Source: Taklimakanibacter sp050251035 (GTDB lineage: Bacteria; Pseudomonadota; Alphaproteobacteria; Rhizobiales; Aestuariivirgaceae). Taken from it: a stretch of DNA of 64,000 bases. The position numbers and the translations under genes were made by a program. The stretch is taken from positions 8,269-72,268 of the forward strand of contig JBFWNN010000026.1 of the NCBI GenBank assembly GCA_050251035.1, given 5' to 3'. The notes below the pieces were generated by a model. It ran no database searches. It saw only the letters and a program-made list of their open reading frames with translations, and was not told the DNA's origin. This document shows positions 17,724 to 26,039 of the stretch, piece by piece (the first letter of the stretch is position 1; each line of letters starts with the position of its first letter).

Positions 17724-18497
17724 ATGAGCGACAGGACATCCCGCACCCTCTTATCGCGGCGCAGGCTTCTGGGCTTCACCGCCCTCGCGCTGGCCCTGCC
17801 GGCTGCCATGCCGGCCCTGGCCAAGGTGCGCACCTTGCGCGGCACCGTCTCCTATCGCGAGCGCATCGCGCTGCCACCGCATGCAATCCTGGAAGTGAGT
17901 CTCATCGACGTGACGCTTGCCGATCAGCCGTCGGGCATCCTCGGCAGCGTCCGGGTGCGCACGCGCAACCGCATGCCCATCGCCTATCGCCTGCCCTTCG
18001 ACGACAAGCGCCTGCGGCGCGGCGCCGCCTATGCGCTCCAGGCCCGCATCCTGGTCGACGGCAAGGCGTGGTTCGCCACTCCCGCACCCAAGCCGGTCGC
18101 CAACGGTCCCCTGCAACCCGACATCGTGGTCCGGCGCGTCGCGACGCAGGCACCCGACAAGCCGATGCCGAAAGGCAAATGGCTGGCCGAATCGATCCGC
18201 AATGGCGGCGTCATCGACAATCTGCAGAGCACGGTCGAGATCGGCGAGGACGGCACGGTCACCGGCCATGGCGGCTGCAACGGCTTCGGCGGCAAGGCCA
18301 CCATCACCGGCGACAAGATCAGCTTCGGGCCGCTGGCGGCGACCCAGAAGGCTTGCCCGCCCGCGATCATGGACCAGGAGGGCAAGCTCTTCGGCGCCCT
18401 CAACGACGCGCGGCGCTGGCTGATCGACGAGGAGCGCGGCAAGCTCATCCTGTTCGACGCCGGCAACCGGGAGATCCTGCTGCTTGCCCGCATGTAG
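17724..18497 (+). CDS. exported YscW/YbaY-like plus META domain protein (copy 1)
   Basis: 257-residue exported protein. A twin-arginine-like signal (SRRRLLGF at 11-18, cleavage after ALA near 33) is followed by a YscW/YbaY-type domain (about 36-135, TLRGTVSYRERIALPPHAILEVSLIDV) and a META domain (about 150-255, GHGGCNGFGGKATITGDKISFGPLAATQKACPPAIMDQE). META proteins such as HslJ are envelope stress proteins; this two-domain form has no settled function. The ATG at 17724 is chosen over one at 17703 because the signal begins there. A close homologue with the same architecture is at 45758-46531. Confidence 0.8.
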   Translation: MSDRTSRTLLSRRRLLGFTALALALPAAMPALAKVRTLRGTVSYRERIALPPHAILEVSLIDVTLADQPSGILGSVRVRTRNRMPIAYRLPFDDKRLRRGAAYALQARILVDGKAWFATPAPKPVANGPLQPDIVVRRVATQAPDKPMPKGKWLAESIRNGGVIDNLQSTVEIGEDGTVTGHGGCNGFGGKATITGDKISFGPLAATQKACPPAIMDQEGKLFGALNDARRWLIDEERGKLILFDAGNREILLLARM

Positions 18498-18707
18498 GCA
18501 GCAAGGCTATCGATCATAATACTAGACACACGCCTTTGGAGAAACGCAGAATTCTCTTCTATGTCGTAGCGAGTATGAAAAGGCGTTTATTTTAATAGAC
18601 GTCCCTGTGCGATCCCGCTATCCATGCGCCGGCACATTCAAGACAACCGGACCTGACGAACTGCTTCCTTCCGCATGGCGCCCATCACCACCCCTTCGCC
18701 CGCCCGG
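18498..18707. other. AT-richer gap between convergent genes, contains regulon palindrome
   Basis: 210 bases between the 3' ends of a plus-strand and a minus-strand gene. It has no supportable gene or clear terminator. It holds an imperfect copy of the palindrome found upstream of the CoA ligase (18583-18602) and a half-site ACTAGACACA (18521-18530). Operators are not expected between two 3' ends. Confidence 0.6.
18583..18602. promoter_or_regulatory. imperfect copy of the TGTCTATT/AATAGACA palindrome
   Basis: GCGTTTATT-TT-AATAGACGT: 7 of 9 left-arm bases and 7 of 9 right-arm bases agree with the perfect site at 29529-29550, with the same 2-base spacer. It lies about 105 bases beyond the 3' end of the SDR gene. 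Confidence 0.45.
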
Positions 18708-19454
18708 TCAGATATGCCGGTTGAGACCACCATCGACCAGGATGTTCTGCCCGGTGATGTAGCCCGCATCGGAAGAGGCCAGGAAGGCGACGGTCTTGCC
18801 GATCTCATCGAACCGCCCGGTGCGCATCATCGGGATGGTGCGCAACACCGTCTCGTCGACGAGCCAGTTTTCCATGAAGCCCGGCAGCACATTGTTCATG
18901 CGGATGCCGGCACGGGCATAGCGGTCGCTGTAGATCTTGGCATAACCGGCGAGAGCAAGCCTGAGCGACGACGAAATCGGGAAGGACTGGCGCGGCTCCA
19001 GCGCCGCGAAGGTCGATATGTTGACGATCGCGCCCGCGCCCTGCTTCACCATGTGCGGCGTCACCAGCCGCGTCATGCGCACGACATTGAGCAGGACGAG
19101 CTCCATGCCGGCATACCAGTCCGCGTCCGGTATATCGATCGGCGAACGGTCGAGGTCGGGATCGAAAGGCGCGGTCGAGCCCGCCGATTGCGGCGCATGG
19201 CCGGTGCTGTTCACCACCGCATCGATACGGCCAAAGCTCGCGAGCGTGAGATCGACGAGCTTGGCGAGATCCGCGGGCTCGGTCACCGAGCCGTCGATGC
19301 CGATCCCGCCGAGGTCGGCCGCAAGCCGGCGCGCCGACCCCGAGGGCGACATCAGGGCGACGTCATAGCCCCGCGCCGCCAGCGCCCGGGCGCTCGCCGC
19401 GCCCATGCCGCGGCCGCCGCCGACGACGATGGCCGCTTGTGACTGTTTTCTCAT
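18708..19454 (-). CDS. short-chain dehydrogenase/reductase
   Basis: 248-residue classical SDR. The Rossmann motif is VVGGGRGMGAASARAL near the N-terminus (GGGRGMG in place of TGxxxGxG). STAPFD precedes the catalytic region, and the C-terminal GYITGQNILVDGG is standard. The usual catalytic YxxxK is not present: the position reads S-S-S-L-R-L-A after PRQSFPI, so activity is uncertain. The ATG at 19454 is preceded by GGAGGA. It diverges from the XRE-cupin regulator and belongs to the acyl-CoA block by position. Confidence 0.82.
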   Translation of the reverse strand: MRKQSQAAIVVGGGRGMGAASARALAARGYDVALMSPSGSARRLAADLGGIGIDGSVTEPADLAKLVDLTLASFGRIDAVVNSTGHAPQSAGSTAPFDPDLDRSPIDIPDADWYAGMELVLLNVVRMTRLVTPHMVKQGAGAIVNISTFAALEPRQSFPISSSLRLALAGYAKIYSDRYARAGIRMNNVLPGFMENWLVDETVLRTIPMMRTGRFDEIGKTVAFLASSDAGYITGQNILVDGGLNRHI

Positions 19455-19590
19455 GCCTGTCCTCCGTTGCTTCGCCATCCAGCTCCCACGAGCCAAATCG
19501 TCAATTCACAGTCCTTCATCGCCCGTGATAGATTGACCGCCTCCGTGAATCTCATCCCGCCCCGCAACCTCACATCAGCCGAAGAGCGCT

Positions 19591-20244
19591 ATGAGCCGTC
19601 CGAGAAAACCCCTCCCCGCCGATTCCACCCCGCCGCCGCAGACCATGGCCGAATTGTTCAGGGCACGGACGGTTGCGCGCAAGGTCGAGGAGGAGCCCGG
19701 CGACGATGTCGGCGTGCGTCTGGCCAAGCTCAGGAAGGCCTACGGCCTGTCGCAGCGTGAGCTGGCGCGGCGCGCCGGCGTCACCAACGGAACGATCTCG
19801 TCCATCGAGCTCAATCTGACCAGCCCGCAAGTCGGATCGCTGCGCAAGATCCTGGCGGTGTTCCCGATCACCATGGCCGACTTCTTCTCCATGGATACCG
19901 AGCAGAGCCAGCAGATCTTCTTCAGCAGCAAGGACCTGGTCGAGCTCGGCGCCGGCGGGGTGTCGATCAAGCTGGCCGGCGCCCAGAACCGGCAGCGCAA
20001 GATGCAGATCTACCACGAGGAATATGAGATCGACGGCGACACCGGCGAGCAGATGCTGGTGCACGAGGGCGAGGAGGCGGGCATCGTCATCCGTGGACGC
20101 CTGGAAGTGACCGTCGGCAACCAGAAGAACGTCCTGCGCGCCGGCGACGCCTATCATTTCGACAGCTCGATCCCGCACCGCTTCCGCAATGTCGGCGATG
20201 AGAAGTGCGAAGTGGTGTCGGCGGCCACCCCGCCGAGTTTCTGA
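19591..20244 (+). CDS. XRE-family regulator with C-terminal cupin domain
   Basis: 217-residue regulator. The N-terminal tail is followed by a lambda-type helix-turn-helix at about 40-95 (RLAKLRKAYGLSQRELARRAGVTNGTISSIE) and a cupin ligand domain at about 145-213 (HEGEEAGIVIRGRLEVTV, AGDAYHFDSSIPHRFRNVGDEKCEVVS). The architecture is that of PuuR and related repressors of polyamine or amino-acid-derived catabolism. The only regulator inside the 18.7-29.5 kb block, it is the first candidate to bind the recurring TGTCTATT/AATAGACA palindrome. It is convergent with the enoyl-CoA hydratase gene. Confidence 0.9.
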   Translation: MSRPRKPLPADSTPPPQTMAELFRARTVARKVEEEPGDDVGVRLAKLRKAYGLSQRELARRAGVTNGTISSIELNLTSPQVGSLRKILAVFPITMADFFSMDTEQSQQIFFSSKDLVELGAGGVSIKLAGAQNRQRKMQIYHEEYEIDGDTGEQMLVHEGEEAGIVIRGRLEVTVGNQKNVLRAGDAYHFDSSIPHRFRNVGDEKCEVVSAATPPSF

Positions 20245-20280
20245 AGCATCGCCGGGACGGATCATTCGGTCTGGCCGACG

Positions 20281-21039
20281 TCAGGCCCGCCCAGCGAACT
20301 TGGACACGCCGGCTTCGAGCGCATCCGACGACAGGACCGACATGTCGGCCAAGAGCTCGAGCTGGCGCCCGGTGCGTGGCGGCGCAGCGATCCCATGGGT
20401 GACGAGGCCCTTGACGATGGCGAAGATGCCGCGATCGGTGCGGGCGACGTGATCGCGGGCGAAGTCGCGCGCCGTCTCCAACGCCTTGCCGGTCGGCACC
20501 GCGCGGTGGATCAGGCCCCATTGCACCGCCTCCTCAGGCGTTAGCTTGCGGCCGAACTGGATGACCTCGCGCGCCCGGCCCACGCCCACCAGCCGCGGCA
20601 GGCGCACCGTCCCGCCCCAGCTCGGCAAAGCATTGAGATGGATCTCCGGGAGGCCGAGCGTGGCGCCTTCGCCGGCAATGCGGTAGTCGCAGGCCATCGC
20701 GAGCTCGAGCCCGCCGCCCAGGCAGAAGCCTTCGATCGCGGCGATCACCGCTGCGGGATGCTGCTCGATGAGATCGCCCACGGTCTGACCGAGATCAGTG
20801 TGGCCGATGCGCTGCTCGCGGTTCTGGCCGGCGAGCTCCTTGATGTCGGATCCGGCGCTGAACGCCTTGAGGCCGGCGCCCGCAAGCACGATCGCCGCCA
20901 CGTCCTGGCGCGCGGTCTCCTGCAGGAGATCGCGCAAGGCGAACAAGGTCGCATCGTCGAGCGCGTTGCGCGCCCGCTCGCGATTGATCGTGGCGACGAC
21001 GATGCGTCCTTCACGCTCGACGATCAGTGATTCCGGCAT
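20281..21039 (-). CDS. enoyl-CoA hydratase/isomerase family protein
   Basis: 252-residue crotonase-fold enzyme. The oxyanion-hole motifs AFSAGSDIKEL and CLGGGLELAMACDYRIAGEGATLGLPEI are intact, and both catalytic glutamates of hydratases (the Glu in GGLELAM and in PEI) are present, so hydration of a 2-enoyl-CoA is the natural expectation. Members of the same fold also open rings (BadI type), which cannot be excluded. The ATG at 21039 follows GGGAG. It is the last gene of the unit 23882 to 20281, 43 bases after the acyl-CoA dehydrogenase. Confidence 0.87.
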   Translation of the reverse strand: MPESLIVEREGRIVVATINRERARNALDDATLFALRDLLQETARQDVAAIVLAGAGLKAFSAGSDIKELAGQNREQRIGHTDLGQTVGDLIEQHPAAVIAAIEGFCLGGGLELAMACDYRIAGEGATLGLPEIHLNALPSWGGTVRLPRLVGVGRAREVIQFGRKLTPEEAVQWGLIHRAVPTGKALETARDFARDHVARTDRGIFAIVKGLVTHGIAAPPRTGRQLELLADMSVLSSDALEAGVSKFAGRA

Positions 21040-21082
21040 CTTCAAACTCCCTTCACGTTGAGTATCCATCGGCGCCTTCGTC

Positions 21083-22240
21083 TCAGGCGAAAGGCAGGCC
21101 GGTCTTCTCGAGATAGCGGCCGATGAGCATCTTCTGGATTTGGCTCGCGCCGTCGAAGATCTCGAAAGCCTTCACATCGCGCATCATGCGCTCGACCGGA
21201 TATTCCCGGCTGAGGCCGTTGCCGCCCAGCGCCTGAACTGCATCGGTGGTGACCCGCATCGCGGTTTCGGTGCAAACGAGCTTGGTCATGGCGGCCAGGG
21301 TGCTGGTCTGCTTCGAGCGCTCGGAGGCCAGCAGCGCGATGGTCTTCTCCCACAGGCTGCGCGCCGCCGCGAGCTCGGCCGCGTTGCCGGCGAGCAGGAA
21401 CTGCAGCCCCTGATGCTGGATGATGGGCTTGCCGAACTGGACGCGCTCGCGGGCATAGACGATGGCGTGATCGAGGGCTGAGGTAGCCGCCCCCAGCGCC
21501 ATGGCGGCGCAGTTGGCGCGCGCCTCGTCGAGTGACACCATGGCGATCTTGAAGCCGTCGCCCTCCTCGCCCAGGCGATTGCCGGCGGGCACCCGCACAT
21601 TGTCGAAGAACAATTGCGTGGTCGGACTGCCATGCAGGCCGATGAGCTTCTCGTTGCGCCCGATCACCAGCCCCGGCGTGTCGCGCGGCACGATGAAGGC
21701 CGTAACACCCTTGTTGCCGGCCTCGCGGTCGGTCTTGGCGAAGACGGTATAGACGTCGCCGACGGCGCCGTTGGTGCACCAGGCCTTGCGGCCATTGATG
21801 ACATAGCTGTCGCCCTCGCGCGCCGCGGTCGTGGTGATGCTGGCGGCATCGGAGCCGGCGCCGGGCTCGGACAGAGCAAAGCACGGGATGAGACCGCCGG
21901 TGGCGATGCCCGGCAGGTATTTGCGCTTGATGTCGTCGGACGCGGCATGCACGATCGGCGTGCAGGCATCGCCGCAATTGGAATAGATCAGGGCGAAGGC
22001 GGCGCTGGCGCGAGCCAGGCGCTCGGAGATGAGCAGCGGGGTCACCACGTCGGGGCCGCTGCCGCCATAGTCCTCCGGAATCCACAGGCCGAACAGGCCG
22101 AGATCGGCCGCCATCTTGTAGAGCTCGCGCGGGAACTCGCTCGTCTCGTCGAGCGCCGCGGCTCTGGGCTCGACCTCGGCGCGCGCGAATTTGTCGACCA
22201 TCTCCAGGATCTCGCGCTGCGCGGAATTGACCTGATGCAC
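21083..22240 (-). CDS. acyl-CoA dehydrogenase with Asp in place of catalytic Glu
   Basis: 385-residue FAD acyl-CoA dehydrogenase, full length for the family. CFALSEPGAGSDAASI and CTNG (FAD/substrate strand), YARERVQFGKPIIQHQ and ALGGNGLSREYPVERMMRD are all standard. The segment that holds the base Glu376 in medium-chain enzymes (IYEGT) reads IFDGASQIQ, giving Asp363 (codon 21152-21154). The alternative base position on helix G (isovaleryl type) is Ala here (LDEARAN). Asp at this place is reported for some cyclic acyl-CoA dehydrogenases. The start is GTG at 22240, preceded by CGGAGGA. It lies between the SDR and hydratase genes in one unit. Confidence 0.9.
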   Translation of the reverse strand: MHQVNSAQREILEMVDKFARAEVEPRAAALDETSEFPRELYKMAADLGLFGLWIPEDYGGSGPDVVTPLLISERLARASAAFALIYSNCGDACTPIVHAASDDIKRKYLPGIATGGLIPCFALSEPGAGSDAASITTTAAREGDSYVINGRKAWCTNGAVGDVYTVFAKTDREAGNKGVTAFIVPRDTPGLVIGRNEKLIGLHGSPTTQLFFDNVRVPAGNRLGEEGDGFKIAMVSLDEARANCAAMALGAATSALDHAIVYARERVQFGKPIIQHQGLQFLLAGNAAELAAARSLWEKTIALLASERSKQTSTLAAMTKLVCTETAMRVTTDAVQALGGNGLSREYPVERMMRDVKAFEIFDGASQIQKMLIGRYLEKTGLPFA

Positions 22241-22266
22241 GTTCTGTCCTCCGAATCTCAAGCCGG

Positions 22267-23010
22267 TCACGGCATGACCAGGCCGCCGCTGACGCTCAGC
22301 GTCTGGCCGGTGATGTAGTCGGCGTCCTTCGAGAGGAGGAAGCTCACGGCGGCCGCCTGCTCTTCCGGCTGCGACACGCGGCGGAACGGGATGAGCCGCA
22401 CCATGCGCTTGATGAGCTCCGGATCCTCTTTGATCTCCTCGCGCAGCAGCGGCGTCTCGGTCGGTCCTGGAGACACACAGTTGACATTGATGTTGAAACG
22501 GGCGTTCTCGCGCGCCAGTGATTTGGCAAAGGCGATGATGCCGCCCTTGGTCGCCGAATAGACGACCTCGCCGCTGGTGCCGACGCGGCCGGCATCTGAG
22601 GCGAAGTGCACCATCTTGCCGCGCTTGCGTGCGATCATGCCGAGCAGCACGGCATGAGACACATAGAGCACCGCCTCGAGATTGATCGCGATGATCTTGC
22701 GCCAATAGGCCGAATCCTCCTCGGCGAAGCGCGTGGTGCCGACCCAGCCGATGGTGTTGACCAGGGCCTCGACCGGCCCCTCCTCGGCCTCGATGCACTT
22801 CACCGCCGCGAGCACTTCGGGCTCCCGGGTCTGGTCGCACGGCCACAGCGAGACGGCATCGCCGCCCGCCTTCTGCGCCACCTCGCGCAGGCCGGCCTCA
22901 TTGCGGTCCATCGCGGCCACCTTGAAGCCGTCCGTCACCAGGCGGAGAACCACGGCCTGCCCGATGCCGCCCGCGGCACCGGTGACCAACGCCACTTTCC
23001 TGTCTGTCAT
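22267..23010 (-). CDS. BadH-like hydroxyacyl-CoA short-chain dehydrogenase
   Basis: 247-residue classical SDR with TGAAGGIG for NAD binding and catalytic YSATK in FASDAGRVGTSGEVVYSATKGGIIAFAKSLARENARFNINVNCVSPGPTETPLL. The stretch around the active site resembles 2-hydroxycyclohexanecarboxyl-CoA dehydrogenase (BadH) of Rhodopseudomonas palustris as I recall it (SDAARVGSSGEAVYAACKGG). The ending ITGQTLSVSGGLVMP also resembles BadH. NAD-linked oxidation of a 2- or 3-hydroxyacyl-CoA is expected. It lies 26 bases before the acyl-CoA dehydrogenase and 17 after the amidohydrolase. Confidence 0.85.
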   Translation of the reverse strand: MTDRKVALVTGAAGGIGQAVVLRLVTDGFKVAAMDRNEAGLREVAQKAGGDAVSLWPCDQTREPEVLAAVKCIEAEEGPVEALVNTIGWVGTTRFAEEDSAYWRKIIAINLEAVLYVSHAVLLGMIARKRGKMVHFASDAGRVGTSGEVVYSATKGGIIAFAKSLARENARFNINVNCVSPGPTETPLLREEIKEDPELIKRMVRLIPFRRVSQPEEQAAAVSFLLSKDADYITGQTLSVSGGLVMP

Positions 23011-23027
23011 CCTGCATCCATCCTTGC

Positions 23028-23882
23028 TCAGCCGAGGGCAAAGACCCGGGCCGCGTTGTCATAGAGAAACTTGCGCTTCGAGGTCTCGCGCAGGCCCAGC
23101 GCCTCGACCTGGGTGAGCGATTCCTTGTGGTCGATCAGCGGATAGTCGGTCCCCCACACCACCTTGTCCTGGCCATGCGAGTTGATGAACTTCACGAGCT
23201 CCGGCTTCCAGTATTTGGGCGCATGGCCTGATGTGCCGAGAAACACATTGGGGTGCTTCCAGGCGAGAGCGATCGCCTCTTCCGTCCATGGCCAGCCGGT
23301 ATGGGTGCAGACGATCGCGAGGTCGGGGAAATAGAGCGCAACCGCATCGAGATGCATCGGCCGCCCCGGCTCGTTCGGCATCAGGTCGAGCGTGTGGCCC
23401 ATGGAGGCGACCAGCGGCACGCCGAGCTCCTGCGCCTTGGCATAATAGGGAAAGTAGAAGGCGTGATCGGGCGGCAGCCGGTAGCCATGCGGGTGCAGAT
23501 GCAGGCCCTTGAAGCCCCTGTCCTTCACGGCGCGCTCGAACTCGGCGACGCCCTTCATGCCGATATGGACGTTGATGCCATAGAGGCCGAAGAGGCGGTC
23601 CGGACTCTGTGCGGTGATCGCGCTGACCTCCTCGACGCTCGAATCCTCGAGCGTGCGCTGATTGCGGAACGACCAGGTCTTGTAAGCGCAGACGAAGACT
23701 TTCTCGACACCGAGCGCGTCCATCCGCGCCAGGAACTCGGGCGGCTCATAACCCACGAAATTGCGCGTCCGCCCGACCTGCGCGAAGCGGCTGTGCTCTT
23801 CCTCATTCTCCAGAAAGTTCTTGGCTATGCCCGCCGGGGTGAAATCCGCGGACAGGATGTCGATGGCGCGATTGTTGCTCAC
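23028..23882 (-). CDS. amidohydrolase-2 family protein lacking the N-terminal HxH
   Basis: 284-residue TIM-barrel protein of the amidohydrolase-2 (COG2159) family, which includes ACMSD, resorcylate decarboxylase and lactone or ring-opening hydrolases. GLHLHPHGYRLPPDH (127-140), VASMGHT (His163), VCTHTGWPW (His194) and VWGTDYPLID (Asp246) mark the later metal and substrate strands. The first strand reads AIDILSADFTP, where active enzymes usually have DxHxH, so two metal ligands are absent. It is the first gene of the unit 23882 to 20281 and diverges from the ABC importer. The reaction is unknown. Confidence 0.8.
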   Translation of the reverse strand: MSNNRAIDILSADFTPAGIAKNFLENEEEHSRFAQVGRTRNFVGYEPPEFLARMDALGVEKVFVCAYKTWSFRNQRTLEDSSVEEVSAITAQSPDRLFGLYGINVHIGMKGVAEFERAVKDRGFKGLHLHPHGYRLPPDHAFYFPYYAKAQELGVPLVASMGHTLDLMPNEPGRPMHLDAVALYFPDLAIVCTHTGWPWTEEAIALAWKHPNVFLGTSGHAPKYWKPELVKFINSHGQDKVVWGTDYPLIDHKESLTQVEALGLRETSKRKFLYDNAARVFALG

Positions 23883-23998
23883 TTTGGCTCTCCGACAGCT
23901 CTTCGATTTCTCGAGGTGTACTGAATTATAGACGGCGTTTTTATTTTCTGCTACGTTTTTTTAGACACAAAGCCTAAAATAACTCAAGGGAGAATTGA
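23883..23998. promoter_or_regulatory. divergent promoter region with regulon half-sites
   Basis: 116 AT-rich bases between the amidohydrolase and importer starts. They hold an imperfect palindrome (23916-23935, GTGTACTGA-AT-TATAGACGG) and a strong right half-site TTTAGACACA (23960-23969). A left half-site GTGTCTATT (24013-24021) lies just inside the importer coding region. All resemble the perfect palindrome at 29529-29550. Confidence 0.5.
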
Positions 23999-25084
23999 AT
24001 GTATACTTTCAAGTGTCTATTTAATCGTGTCATTGCAAGCGCCGGCTGGCCGGCGTTGGCGATCTGCGGCCTGATTCCCATGGCGGCCATCGGCGCAGGC
24101 GCGGCGCTGGCCCAATCCACCACCATCGTCGTCAACAGCTCGGGCGGCGCCATCGATGAGGCGTACAAGGCGTGCTTCTGGGACGACTTCGAGCGCGAGA
24201 CCGGCATCAAGGTGCAGAGCGTCGGCAATGCGTCGCAGACGCTCGCCGGCCTCAAGGCGCAAGTCGGCAGCGGCAATGTCGAATGGGACCTGACCGAGAT
24301 CTACGACACCGAATTCGGCATCGCGCTCGCCAACAACCTCCTCGACAAGCTCGACCTCGGCAAGCTGCCGACCGGCTCCTGGGAGAAGGAATGGTACAAC
24401 GACTATGGCGTCTGGGAGCTGCCCTATGGAACGGTGCTCGTCTACAGCACCGAGAAATGGCCGAATGGCGGGCCGCAGCCCGAAAGCGTGACCGACCTGT
24501 GGAATGTGGAGCAGTTCCCCGGCCCGCGCGCCATCCAGAACAACCCTTATGACAATCTCGAATATGCCATGCAGAAGGCCGGCAAGGCGCCCTATCCAAT
24601 CGACTATGACACGGCCTTCGCCGAGCTCGACAAGCTGAAGCCGCATGTCGGCGTCTATTGGACGACCGGCGCCCAGTCGACGCAGCTCATGCAGACGGGG
24701 CAGGTGGACATGGCCACCATGTGGAACGGCCGCGCCTTCAGCCTCCTGCAGCAGAACCTGCCGGTCAATATCGTATGGAAGGGCGCCTCACTGCATGTCT
24801 CCTATTGGTCGGTGCCCAAGGGAGCCCCCCATTACGACGCGGCGATGAAGCTCCTGGCCTATATGTACGACCCCGCCAATGCCGAGAAGGACGCCTGCTT
24901 CGCCAAGAAGATCGGCTACGCCATCCCCAACAAGCGGCTGGCCGAGGTGCTCGACGCCAAGACCCTGTCGGCGCTGCCGACTTCACCCGAGAACCTGAAA
25001 GTGCAACATCCGGTCGACGCCGAGTGGTGGACGAAGAACCTCGATGAGGCGACCCGCCGCTGGCAGGAATGGACGGCGAAATAG
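23999..25084 (+). CDS. polyamine-type ABC transporter periplasmic binding protein
   Basis: 361-residue receptor of the PotD/SBP_bac_8 family. A long signal peptide ending GAALAQS (about 38) is followed by TTIVVNSSGGAIDEAYKACFWDDFERETGIKV, and then WDLTEIYDTEFGIALANN and WELPYGTVLVYSTEKWP. AGGGAGA precedes the ATG at 23999. It is the first gene of a four-gene importer unit to 28014. The ligand need not be a polyamine; relatives bind carboxylates, amino acids and opines. The neighbouring CoA pathway suggests an organic acid. Confidence 0.87.
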   Translation: MYTFKCLFNRVIASAGWPALAICGLIPMAAIGAGAALAQSTTIVVNSSGGAIDEAYKACFWDDFERETGIKVQSVGNASQTLAGLKAQVGSGNVEWDLTEIYDTEFGIALANNLLDKLDLGKLPTGSWEKEWYNDYGVWELPYGTVLVYSTEKWPNGGPQPESVTDLWNVEQFPGPRAIQNNPYDNLEYAMQKAGKAPYPIDYDTAFAELDKLKPHVGVYWTTGAQSTQLMQTGQVDMATMWNGRAFSLLQQNLPVNIVWKGASLHVSYWSVPKGAPHYDAAMKLLAYMYDPANAEKDACFAKKIGYAIPNKRLAEVLDAKTLSALPTSPENLKVQHPVDAEWWTKNLDEATRRWQEWTAK

Positions 25085-25099
25085 CGCGTCCCGCACTCG

Positions 25100-25122
25100 A
25101 GAGGGCGCCGCTGGCGCCCTCT
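25100..25122 (+). terminator. intercistronic hairpin between receptor and permease genes
   Basis: A 10-bp stem (AGAGGGCGCC with GGCGCCCTCT, loop GCT) is followed by TCTCCCC. Such a structure commonly protects the receptor mRNA or terminates part of the transcripts, giving more receptor than permease. Confidence 0.55.
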
Positions 25123-25157
25123 TCTCCCCGAAATCCCGCATGCAAGAAGGTGAAGCC

Positions 25158-26039
25158 ATGGGGGCCGCACTCGAAAACACGACCATCACTCCGCAACGCT
25201 CGATCAGCTCAGAGCAATTGCGTGGCCTGGCGCTCATCTTGCCCAGCGTCATCCTCATTGTCGCGCTCTTCGTGGTGCCGCTCGGCCGGCTGACGCTGCA
25301 GAGCTTCACCTATCCCGAGCTCGGCCTGCACAACTACATCGCGGCGCTGACCGATCCGCTGATCTGGAAGGTGCTGTTCATCACCTTCCAGATCTCCGCT
25401 ATCGTGACCGCGGCCTGCCTCGTCATCGGCTATGCGGTGGCGCTCTCGCTGACGCTCGCTTCGCCGCGCCTGCGCCGTCTGATGTTCTTCTTCGTGCTGG
25501 TGCCGTTCTGGACGAGCACGCTGATCAAGAGCTATGCCTGGGTCATCATCCTGAGCCGGCGCGGCGTGCTCAACACGCTCTTCGCCTATCTGGCGATCCC
25601 GGAGCAGAGCCTAATCTACAACCGCACCGGCACGATCATCGGCATGGTCTATATCATGCTGCCCTATATGATCCTGAGCCTCTATCCGGTCATGATCTCG
25701 ATCGACAAGCGCCTGTCGGAGGCCTCGGCCTCGCTCGGCGCTTCCGATTTCGAAGGCTTCTGCCGGATCTTCCTGCCGCTCTCGGCGCCCGGCATCTTCG
25801 CGGGCTCGCTCATCGTCATGATCCTGAGCCTCGGCTTCTTCATCACGCCTGCGCTGCTCGGCAGCCCGCGCGACCTGATGGTCTCCGTCTATATCGACGT
25901 CCAGATCGAAAGGCTGCTCAACTGGGGCATGGCGACCTCGGTCTCGGTCATCCTGCTCGTGATCACCATTGCGCTGACCATCGCCTTGCGCCGGATCGCG
26001 ATCAAGAATCCCAAAGGCTTCGCCATGGAGCGGACATGA
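25158..26039 (+). CDS. polyamine-type ABC transporter permease (PotB-like)
   Basis: 293-residue permease with six predicted membrane helices. The EAA loop is LSEASASLGASDFEGFCRIFLPLSAPGIFAGSL. The start at 25158 (GAAGGTGAAGCC upstream) puts the first helix at about 25. It overlaps the next permease gene by 4 bases (ATGA), so the two are translationally coupled. Confidence 0.9.
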   Translation: MGAALENTTITPQRSISSEQLRGLALILPSVILIVALFVVPLGRLTLQSFTYPELGLHNYIAALTDPLIWKVLFITFQISAIVTAACLVIGYAVALSLTLASPRLRRLMFFFVLVPFWTSTLIKSYAWVIILSRRGVLNTLFAYLAIPEQSLIYNRTGTIIGMVYIMLPYMILSLYPVMISIDKRLSEASASLGASDFEGFCRIFLPLSAPGIFAGSLIVMILSLGFFITPALLGSPRDLMVSVYIDVQIERLLNWGMATSVSVILLVITIALTIALRRIAIKNPKGFAMERT

